From Glossina fuscipes (Eukaryota; Arthropoda; Insecta; Diptera; Glossinidae): a DNA stretch of 64,000 bases. The position numbers and the translations under genes were made by a program. Location of the stretch: contig NW_023998417.1 in assembly GCF_014805625.2 (NCBI RefSeq), positions 5,420,807 to 5,484,806 of the forward strand, read 5' to 3'. Shown piece by piece: positions 54,480-64,000 of the stretch. How positions within the stretch are numbered: position 1 is the stretch's first letter; each line of letters begins with the position of its first letter. The notes beneath the pieces are model-generated. The model was not told where the DNA came from. It searched no databases and worked only from the letters and a program-made list of their open reading frames with translations.

Positions 54480-55739
54480 TTTCATAGAGCATTACCGTTA
54501 ACCTAGCTTCACAATAATGTTTATTTTTCATTTCCATATTTAATGGATTTTTCTCATAAAGTCCAAAATTTTTTTTCCTTTTTTTTTTTTTCATTAATTT
54601 CTAAAGTTTATTTTTTTCACCTTCAATTTTCACACTCGATACGTTTCTATTTATTATGGCATATATTTTCACATAAACATAAACAAGGTGTACCATAATG
54701 AAATGATGTATTGATGTATTTTGTTTTTTTTTTTTCAAATTCCGGTATTCTCTTGTAGCATATTATTATTTACTTTCTAATAAATAAAACATGAATCAAT
54801 TACTAGAATAGAAGAGTACTACGCATGTGAGGTTTAGTACAATTTAGTCAATCTATCTGTGTTAGGTAAATCCCATCGGATCAAACCAAATCGAATGATT
54901 TTTGTCAGGTGTTTTATGTCATGCCTACGATTCGGTTATCACAAATAAGTTTTCGTAGTCTATGAACTATAAGTTAGATCGCTGGCAAGGCTTGTCGTTT
55001 GGTCAAAAATTGTCAAATATTCTTCTTCAGCCCAGCCTGTTCAGTAAAGTCATTTCATTTAGCTTATTTCTGATCTGTATATCAACACGCGTTAGTGATG
55101 AGAATCGATCAACACTCAGCCCAGTTTTGATATAATCAATTTAATCCGGGCTTTTGCTTCACCCCTGAATAGCTCTAAGTAAATTAAGTTAACCAATCGA
55201 TCAGCCTGATCCGGTTAATAAATAAGTCTAGTCAGTCCAAACAACCGGAGCAGCTTATTTGCCAAATGCTATACATTATATATGTAAGTACGTTTCTAAG
55301 ATTTCTCTGTACAAAAATAAAATTTCAAATCAATTTGGAACACCTTTTTTTCGACACATATGCATATGTGAATTCTTTTTTTTTTTTTTTTTCTCCAAAT
55401 ATAACTCTCTTGTGTTTGCATTTTTATTCATAGTATTTCGTTTCTCATTTTTCTCACTGACATAAATTTTCACAATTTTTTCCCTTCAAATCGAAAGTAA
55501 AAAGAGTTTTTTTTTTTTACAAGAGAAAGAAAAATTTATCATCAAACTCAATTCGTATCAGCCATTAAACGATTGATTGATAATTGATTTTGAATATTAA
55601 TTAAATAAAAATTGCAAATTTTCTTTGTATTTGAAAAACTCTTTACTTGTTTTGTTTTTTTTTTGTTTTTAATTTATTTAGAAATTATCTACTTTTTTCC
55701 TTTTTTAATTTTTATCATTTTTTTACAAACTCTTGCTAA

Positions 55740-55777
55740 TCTGGAAAAATCTCTATTTTTCTCTCTTTTTTCTGTAG
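55740..55777 (+). promoter_or_regulatory. heph: CU-rich 3' splice site of the 34-nt exon (candidate PTB silencer)
   Basis: The acceptor region has CTCTATTTTTCTCTC followed by TTTTTTCTG and TAG. CUCUCU and UUCU motifs are established PTB-binding sites, and in mammalian PTBP1 equivalent motifs around the homologous exon mediate self-repression. Function here is inferred. Confidence 0.5.
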
Positions 55778-55811
55778 ATGGTCACGCCTGATGCTCTATT
55801 TACCCTCTTTG
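55778..55811 (+). CDS. heph: heph/PTB coding exon F: 34-nt microexon of RRM3 (CDS continues beyond window)
   Basis: Exactly 34 nt between CTGTAG and GTACGT, encoding MVTPDALFTLF plus the first base of Gly390. It starts in phase 0 and follows NLNEE directly, giving the RRM3 helix 1 segment NLNEE-MVTPDALFTLF-G. Human PTBP1 has NLNPE-RVTPQSLFILF-G at the same place, in an exon of the same length and phase. Skipping shifts the frame; in mammals this leads to nonsense-mediated decay and forms the PTB autoregulatory switch. The next exon (expected to begin with VYGDVQ) is not in the window. Confidence 0.95.
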
Positions 55812-56299
55812 GTACGTCTGCACAATTTTTATCAATTTTTTTTTTTTTTTTTATTTTTCAAACAATTTTTATTTAATAACTTAACTATAGAAGAAACAAA
55901 AACCTAAAAAAACAACAAACTTAAAAGAACAACCATAATAATACAACTGTTGTTGTTTTTGTTGTTGTTTAATATTTATTATAATTTAAAAATTATTTGA
56001 AAATTAAGAGTCGTCGTCGTAAACTAATTACCACAACCACCATCTATAAATGCTACTATTTTTACTATTTGCTTATAATATTTATATAACTTACTTGAGT
56101 ATATATATTTTTAACTGCTAAAATGTAAACAACTATTAACTCTTCTTCTCTTTTTTTTTTAACTTTTATTCTAATTTTAATTAGCTCGTTTATTTAGTGA
56201 ATAGCTAACGAGCTTTTATTACAGGCTTATAGAAGCTATAGGCTATATAGAGTAGAATATAGGCTATCTGAAGTACTTCTTAAATGTTTTATATAAAAA

Positions 56300-56302
<3 letters not shown>

Positions 56303-56362
<60 letters not shown>

Positions 56363-56371
56363 TATCTCTCT
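56303..56371 (+). repeat. (CT)n tract of ~70 nt downstream of the microexon
   Basis: CT dinucleotides with two or three CTAT interruptions, about 490 nt after exon F and on the sense strand. In RNA it is a long CUCUCU array able to hold several PTB molecules. It is the longest such array in the window. Confidence 0.9.
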
Positions 56372-56442
56372 TGCTACACAAGCTTTCTATTATGTAAAAC
56401 TTGGTTAAGCGTAAATGTTCTCTATTCCACAAAGATCCTTTT

Positions 56443-56551
56443 CTATATATATATATATATATATCGCCTACCATATATATATATATATATNNNNNNNNNN
56501 TATATATATATATATATATATCGCCTACCATATATATATATATATATATAA
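56443..56551. repeat. (TA)n arrays around a 10-N gap with duplicated flanks
   Basis: (TA)n, then TCGCCTACCA, then (TA)n, then 10 N at 56491-56500. The same (TA)n, TCGCCTACCA, (TA)n order follows the gap. Either a real tandem duplication or unmerged overlapping contig ends. Confidence 0.85.
56491..56500. other. Assembly gap (10 N)
   Basis: Ten N inside a (TA)n region whose two flanks repeat each other. Confidence 0.99.
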
Positions 56552-58819
56552 GAAGGCAATGCGTTCGCTTTGAGACGAACACGAGATCCCTTTTTTTTAG
56601 GGGAGTCAAACACTCGAATCAACCACTATATTATTGCAAGGTAGAGTGCTTATCTATCATATATGGAGCGAACGTCCACATTCTAATCGACTTTTTTTTC
56701 CATAATGCTGAAATCTTTATGACGATCTGATATTCTCACGATCGCAATTTACTATAAGCGATTTCCTAAATATCAAGTGCTCTTCTTTTTCACCATTTAG
56801 GACAAAAACGTTATTAATCACGATCGCACTTCTGTCGGATCGTTTATTACAAAGGGGATCAATAAATAGCCCACAACATATGACATCTGGGACCGCAAAA
56901 GACCCTACTTGTTGGTTAAATGAAAATGTAGAGGACATGTGTTTAGTTGTTCGGTAAAGTTTTACGATTTTAAAACTGCGCCTAGTAATTAAAGCTTTTA
57001 CTAGATGATCCTAGCTGGCTGCAGTATCAGCGAAGATAGCATTCTTCTCTTCTTATTCGTTAATTCTTTTCCATATAACATTGTGAAAGTCAATGATTTG
57101 CTAATATGAGGAGACGGCAACAGCAGACAGCTCTTTGTAACGTTACAACACTAATAACCAAATCCGTATTCTCGAATATATCCGCTGGTGTGTGCTATGA
57201 AATTTCTTCAAATTTCTTCTTTCAATATTTCATTCGTCCCTTTCAGTTAAACATAGAAATGAACAAGACTTTCATAACTAGCGAGTAGATTGCAATGATT
57301 GTCCGATTAAGTCCACTTTGCTATCTTCATCCTAAGAGGCACTATAGAACGATTACTAGACTAAATTCGATTACGATTGCATTTAAAAATCTTTTATAAA
57401 ATGTATTTTGAAAATTTCATGCTTCACACATAGTGTCCTCTCAATAAGAATAAGAAAAAGTGCGCTTAGGGATCCTCATCGCCCTTTCGATAGAAGCGGT
57501 TACATTCGCCGTTTAATACTCTCTTGTCGGAATAGTTTCCTTCCTCGGAGGTTTCCTCCTTAGATTTTCTCGACATCTTAGTGATCTTAGTAATCTTAGG
57601 GCTTCTTGTGATGCTTCAACTACTACTGAGATTCTTGTTATACAGATCGACTTGAGAACGCGTTTATATTGAGCGGGAATTTCTGCCGCTTTCAAAGTCA
57701 ATCAAGCCAATAAAGATATCATCATATAAAAAAGTTGATGTTCACACTTTGCCAAAGCAAAAAAGATAAGATAGCTCGGCATTACCGTTTATGCTTAACA
57801 AAAAAAAAAAAAGCATATGGAAAAGAAAGTAAAATTAAACAGTACGCAAGAAAGGCGTATGATCCAGTGGCAAACATAAGATGCGTTGCGTATAACTTCT
57901 GTTCTTTCCTTCACGTATATTTCTATTTATTTTCATCATCATATCTCCTTTTTTATACTCAATAAAAACGATATGTTTATGAAACGAAACTAGCCGGTGG
58001 TCAGCTAATGAATTGAAGACGGTAAAGATAAATGGCACTGCTTTCAAATGGAAATGGTGGCTTTAACGAAATCGTTGAAATCACTCAACGTTCTGCCAAC
58101 TTTTACCAATAATGATTTCAATGTTACCAGTATACAAGCAGCTGTGCTTGTTGAGGCAAAAGTTACTAGTTAATAATCCCTTAAATGCCCTATACTTTTA
58201 TACTTAAAATTTTAAATTTACTTAATAGAACACCTAAGTCGTTAACCAAACAGCAACGGTAGCAGCAACAAATCTATTCTTCTTCTCGAAACACTAACGT
58301 GTAACGTTCATGCTAAACTTCAATGCTGGAGATAGTTGTGTGTAAAATACAAAGAATTTTTGTCTGTAACCTTTTTATATTCCATATAAGCTGCTTACGT
58401 GTTTTTAAAGTTTTTTCCTCTTATTCAAGGAGAATTATTAATATTTTTTTCCTCTCTCTAATGGTCAATAATTTCTTATTTTCAAACTACTACTCATTTA
58501 AAATGCAAGTGAAAAAAGAAACAAGTACGCAAGCAATAAACAACGATAACAGGGGGTGTAATAATAGCAGAGGCAAAAGAAGAATACAACCATTTTATTG
58601 TTTTGTTGTTGTTGTTGTTGTTGTTATTTTGTATATAGTTTTTAGCTTGTGTATATTATTGAATATATCGAGTTGTTGTATGTATGATGTCCAGGTCACT
58701 GTTTGCCTTAAGTGGTAACTAAATCAATTTCGAGCAAATAAATTATTTAACGGAAAACAAGAAATGTTAACCAATAAAAAAAAGAAAAAAACCGAACAAA
58801 AACCGAAAATGCTCTGTGT

Positions 58820-58845
58820 TGTGTGTGTGTGTGTGTGTGTGTGTG
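58820..58845 (+). repeat. (GT)13 microsatellite
   Basis: Pure GT array on the sense strand, followed by GCGTGCGTGC. Confidence 0.9.
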
Positions 58846-61685
58846 CATTGGGCGTGCGTGCGTGCTTGCCTTGTGTATGCTTGAGGAAAAATATGATCGC
58901 ACATAAACTCTAATTGAAATGCAATTTGCACGTTTCAAAAGAAATAGAATTTTTTGAAAACAATTGAGAAAAAAAAAAAAAAAAGAAAAAAAAAACAGGC
59001 AAAGAAAAATGCAACAAAACATTGCGCTACTAGTCCGTCGTCGTCTGTCTGCTGCTGGGTTATTATTGAGCTGTTGTTGAAACTCTTTTTGTTTGTTACT
59101 CGCGTTTGCCAAGCCATCGCCCTCGCATGCATATATATGCGGTTACGGGTATTATATACCTTTTGGGTATTTCTAAATATTTTCTGAAAAGACTCTAACC
59201 GTCAAGTGAAACAAATGAAAATGCAATAAAACAATATTCACAAATAATTGCTTATTTTTTTTTTTTTTTTTTTACTTTTTCATAGAACAAAAAAAAAAAA
59301 ACCAAAAACAAAATGGTTTTCGGGCAAAAGAATAATAATGGATGTGTAGAGGAACCCAGAAGTTGAATAAACGATTGCGTTTTTTTCAAATAAAAAAGAT
59401 GTTTGCTTTTTCTTCTTCTTCTTCTTTATGATATCCATTCAATACAATATATACATGTATACAAAAACACGCTAAAAAGATTACATTTTTACTAAATGGT
59501 ACGAAATACGAAATATTCCTCCTCTCATGGTGATGTTGTATTTTTATTTATTACTTTCCGTACTTTTTTTTTTTTTTTTTGTTTAAATACAACCAAAAGC
59601 GTACACAACATATCATTGACCATTTCATTTGTATATGAGAAACACGTGAAATATTTTTGACAGGAAAAAGGTACGAAAAAATTTATATTTTTATTCGTCT
59701 TAGGTCGAATTTCAAATGCGGGATGCGGGTAAATAACGATAGAAATTTCACGTTCACTTTGGGGTAGTGGAGTAAAATGGGCCAGATTTTGCATAAGAAA
59801 AATATATATATATAAAAAACTTGAGGTTCACTAGTTTTGATACAAATATTAATAGTAAGTGCGGGAAAGGATAATAATAACTATTTTTTTTCGCCCTATT
59901 AAGCGTGTAAGCAAAAAGCTTCTCATCATATTCGAAATAAAAAAAATTTTTTTTTTTTTTTTTAATTCCTGCATAAATGGGTATATATATTGGGAACTCG
60001 TATAACTCTTGGGAGCTTAACTTTTTTCTTGTTAAACTAACTGTCAATTATCTTTCATTTTAATTAGCATGAAATAACTGTACTTTTTTGTTTTTGTCTC
60101 TATTTAATTAATTAAATAATTTTCACATTAATTTATAAAAAAATGTAAACGGTATATAGTATTTTTTATGCATTCCTTGTCTCTTCTCTTTTATTGAAAA
60201 AGGTAAAGCATTTTTTTTTTCTTTTTTTTTTTAAATTCCATTGTCACAAATATGTTAAAAACTTGATGATTGTGTTGCGCAAGTAAAGAAAAACGAATGC
60301 CGAACAAAACACCTACAAAATGCATACAAATAATTTCAATCAATTGAAATTTTTTTGTTTCTTTATTCTAAAGCTTGTATAATACAATGTATAATATGAT
60401 CGATTGAAATCCTAGGAGTAAATTAAAAAAATTATGTGAAAATTGTATGAAGACGCAAGATATTTAGCAGAAATGCTTGACAGACATGTTATAGCGAGTG
60501 TGTTTGCACAACTTTCGCTAACATTTTGAAGTCAATTAAATTAATGAGGATTTAAACGAGTTAACATATTTTATTTTCTAAGGCAATTGTGTTTATCTTT
60601 CAGTTGATAGTATTTTAAATCGTATAGCGATCCATACTAGGAAATAATACTAGCCGTACATTTTTGAAGCCTAGGGGAATAATGCGGTGGTTTTTTGTCA
60701 CACAAACTGAAATTATGAAAATAAGCATAATCCGTCTCCTATAGAGTGAAACTTGTGTATATGAAAAGCGCCTTGACAGTATACGGGAACCATACATATA
60801 GTGAGTATTTCATAGAAAGGGGCTTTAATTGCTGGTCATTGATGCAATAGAGTGGTGGATATGCGAGGTAATTATATCCTTGACAAATATCGCAGAGACA
60901 CAAGGCCACTCACTAGTCTTTTACGGTGTTTGTTAGAAGAAAATTCGATTGTGTGCGTTGCTTCTGTAGCTTCAAAATGACAAAATTTGATATTAAGTCA
61001 CCGAAAAAGAAAGTTCTTATCTTGGATTACATGAACAAAATTTTATTGCAAGCAAACCTCATCGTCTGTCTAACTCCTGTGTTATGAGTCATTATTATCA
61101 ATCGATTTACTTGACTAAAAGTAAACGCAATATATATATATATTTGCTATCAAAAAGAGTAAGCAACAGATGCAATAAATTTCAAACAATTTCTTTAGAT
61201 AGATAGGATTGAAGGAAAATTTCTCTCTTAATCGTCATGAAAAGATGTAAACTTTTTCTTATCCGACATCAAAAGGGAAGGGAATAATGCCATCTTAAAA
61301 ATGTAGCTATCAAAAGGGTAGGCAACATTTGTTGATAAATATTTCAAGGAATTTAAGTAAGCAGTGGTTTTACAAAATAGCAAAAAAAAAAAACCGAAAA
61401 AAACACAGAAACTACGTAAATGCGTAAAGCATAATAAGAGTAATCTCTGCCATTTTTACACTACACTCAACTATTTTTGCAGTAAATATTAGCTTTTCAG
61501 CTGAAATAAAGTAAATTACAAAAAGTGAAAAGGAAATCACAACAATAATAACAAAAATGTGCAAAATTAAGCATACTAATGTTTACGGTACTTAATGAAT
61601 TGCATTTTATTAAGTCTGTCTATTAAATAAGTATACGAGTTAAGTGTGTATGTGCGTGCGCGTAAACGTGTTTATGTACATATTT

Positions 61686-61699
<14 letters not shown>

Positions 61700-61732
<33 letters not shown>

Positions 61733-62007
61733 AATAATGCGAATTAAGAGTTAGTCACATTATGTTCTGTGTTTTCACATTCATGTCTGTCGTAGGTAGT
61801 ATTTAAACATATTTGCTTTAAAATTCCAGACCACTAACTCACATGTATTTACATTTGTACTAGATTAAGTGCCTGCAATGGATGCTTTACCCAGGCACTT
61901 TAACCCGCTATATACCCGTTGTTTTTCACTTAAACCGATAACAATACTAGTTACACACATCCATAGAGTGCTGAAGTATTCACATGCATGCATGCATGCA
62001 TGCATGC
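61700..62007 (+). repeat. (TA)n and (CATG)n microsatellites
   Basis: TA array at 61700-61728 and about six CATG units at 61983-62007. Confidence 0.9.
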
Positions 62008-63355
62008 GTGCGTTTCCTATCATGGAACTTTATTATCTATACAAACACATGCATATATATAAATATATGCATGGTTGTTATTCGTACTTTTACAAGATTC
62101 AACCAAATCGTTGAGAATCATATTAATTTCATTATTCTCTTTGTAGCATTGAGAAATACTGACCAAAATACATATTCCTAGATTATGTCCTCTTTATTTA
62201 TAATCCATCGTGCATCGAATCGGAATAAACTTGAACGGGATTCAAAAAAAAAAAAAAGCAATTATTTCATTGATATCTTGAGTATATCTGCTAGATTGAA
62301 TAATTTACTGAATTTGACAGCGATTAGTTGCGCATATGTGAATCAATGCCAGAAAATCGATAAAACTATTGAAGAAACCTTAAAAAAGCAGAGAAGCATT
62401 GTTTCTATTCTATCCTGACTGCAAAAAGCAAAAAATATAGGACCTCTTATATCCTTACGACATCTTTTGAATTAATTTGGAACTTAACAAATAATTCATT
62501 CGTCTTTTGTTGTTAAGTCTTCCCGATCTAACCTATTCTAATAGCGATGATGCGATTCAAAAGCTCAGCTCTATACCGCCTTTGCAGATAATTTCCCGCT
62601 TGACATATCATATTGTCATATTGATATTATTCCATCAGAGACCTCGAAAAGCATTATTTCACTTTTTATTAGCATGGGATTCTAAACAGATTTAGACAAG
62701 AACATCTTCCGCGTCTCTTAGTTAATGTGGCTCGAAATCTAAGCAAAATCTAAAAAGGCGACTTTGATAATTTAATGAATCAAATATATTAAAATGGGCG
62801 TGTCCATTTGCTAATGTAACAATGAACGTCGCAAAAATTTACATCAACTGCATAAATACCTTTTGCTGGCTTCAGCTGAGATCATAGTTCAAAATAAGTC
62901 TAAAGCAAATAATGGTCGTGTGTACGATTTAAAGATTTCAATAGAACTTGAAAGCTATTCAGAAATGATGTTGATCTCACTTGACCCAGTCGATATGTGT
63001 CCTCCACAATTAGCAAAAAGTCTACTTTAATGTACAGAGCTATCAAAATTCGTTCTGTAGCACATGTAGCTCGTTATTCGCTACTTTAGTTTTCATATGT
63101 GTATGAGGAAAAAAAAAAAGAAAAAAAAAAAATGAAAATAAAATGAAAAATAAAACGAAAATAAAATAACAATAAAAACGTTAACAAACTAATGCAATAA
63201 AAATATGTGGCAAAAAAAATTCTGTATTTCTCTCTTTCCTCCGTCCTTTAGTTGATCTAGGTATAGTGTCATAGTAGTAGTAATAGTAGTAGTAGTAGTA
63301 CCACATTACCTTCGTTGCATGCAGGCAAGCATTAAATGAGTGTCTCTTTCTGTAG

Positions 63356-63792
63356 ATATATATATATATATATACATGTATGTTTGTTTGTACGTGTGTA
63401 TGTCCTTAATAGTTTTTATTTAGTTTTAAAATGAATTTTTTTTTTCAGGCTTCTCTTGTGTGTGTGTGTGTGTGTGTGTGCGTGTGCGCTTCATACCTAA
63501 AAATTTAACGTTGTAGTTGCTGTTGTTGTTGGCTTAGGACCTGAATTACACAATTATACACGTAAATGCATGCAAGTAGTAGAGTACTCTATATATGCAT
63601 TGTGTAGTAGTATTAGTACTTGAAAATGTAGTAAACGGAGAAAAGGAAAAAAGAAAAAAAGGTGAAGTTTACTTTTTGGTTTTTGTTGATTCGTTCGTTT
63701 CTTTCATTTCTTCCCCCTATCTCTTTCTCTCTCTCTCTATCTCTCGCACACACACACACACACACATACATACATACATACATACATACACA
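63356..63792 (+). repeat. Cluster of simple repeats: TA, GT, CT, CA, TACA
   Basis: TA at 63356-63374, GT at 63457-63480, CT-rich at 63718-63744, CA at 63746-63765 and TACA at 63766-63792. An AGT array lies just upstream at about 63279-63301. Confidence 0.85.
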
Positions 63793-64000
63793 TTTTTTCT
63801 CTCGTTCTTCCTCTCGATCCATATCCGTATTCTTTTTAGCTAACAGCTTAAGGTTTTAAGCACTCTATATCTATCTATACGTTTTACGTGTATGTGTCTG
63901 TCTCTCTGTTTCGGTCTATGCTTATACGTGTGCGTGCGTTTGTTCATACGATAAATAAACTTTTTTAGCTAATGCAATTGTTAAATTGTATTTAAACAAC

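Larger units (their letters stand above)
53800..55777 (+). other. heph: Intron E-F (2.0 kb), U-rich
   Basis: The intron is strongly T-rich, with a T38 run at 54439-54476 and many shorter T and CT stretches. It ends in a CU-rich acceptor (CTCTATTTTTCTCTC, then TTTTTTCTGTAG). No other exon or gene was recognised. Confidence 0.85.
55812..64000 (+). other. heph: Start of the intron after the microexon (more than 8.1 kb)
   Basis: No exon encoding the rest of RRM3 (VYGDVQRVKI-like) was seen, so the intron runs past the window end. It contains a long (CT)n array, an assembly gap in a (TA)n region, and GT, CATG, AGT and CA arrays. No other gene was recognised on either strand. Confidence 0.8.

Noticed and set aside
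57513..57701. Arg/Glu-rich minus-strand frame of 62 codons
   Set aside because: Short, no motif, no splice or start context supporting a gene.
63452..63843. Possible CRISPR-like or structured array of short repeats at the window end
   Set aside because: Only dinucleotide and tetranucleotide microsatellites, no spacer structure; a eukaryotic context makes CRISPR irrelevant.

Overview
The window is intronic and exonic DNA from one very large eukaryotic gene on the + strand. Six exon segments were recovered by combining splice signals, reading phase and protein similarity: 16597-16717, 36109-36374, 51254-51556, 51743-52028, 53606-53799 and 55778-55811. Joined, they encode about 390 residues of a polypyrimidine tract-binding protein (PTB/hnRNP I), the dipteran gene hephaestus (heph). 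RRM1 and RRM2 are complete. RRM3 begins but is cut by the window end, and RRM4 is absent. The protein is close to what I recall of Drosophila heph. The AT-rich, microsatellite-dense introns of 15-19 kb and the interspersed repeats suggest a non-Drosophila higher fly, possibly a tephritid fruit fly. That placement is an inference.

Layout. 1-16596 is non-coding DNA upstream of the first recognisable coding exon, probably intron, because the exon starts in mid-frame at a conserved RGSDEL motif. 16718-36108 is a 19.4 kb intron holding a ~120 bp tandem duplication, a decayed non-LTR retrotransposon tail on the minus strand and many simple repeats. 36375-51253 is a 14.9 kb intron with degenerate interspersed repeats. 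51254-55811 is a compact cluster of four exons. 55812-64000 is the start of another long intron, opening with a long (CT)n tract. There are two 10-N gaps, at 3964-3973 and 56491-56500.

The most interesting content is splicing architecture. The last exon is exactly 34 nt, starts in phase 0 and sits behind a CU-rich acceptor. Mammalian PTBP1 and PTBP2 have a 34-nt exon at the same point of RRM3, whose PTB-repressed skipping triggers nonsense-mediated decay. Two further exon-like islands, 52147-52180 (34 nt) and 17306-17351 (46 nt), have good splice sites, and each would put a stop in frame if included, so they are candidate poison exons. This suggests, without proving, that this fly gene carries several autoregulatory splice switches. 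No tRNA, rRNA, CRISPR array, intact transposon or second protein-coding gene was recognised.
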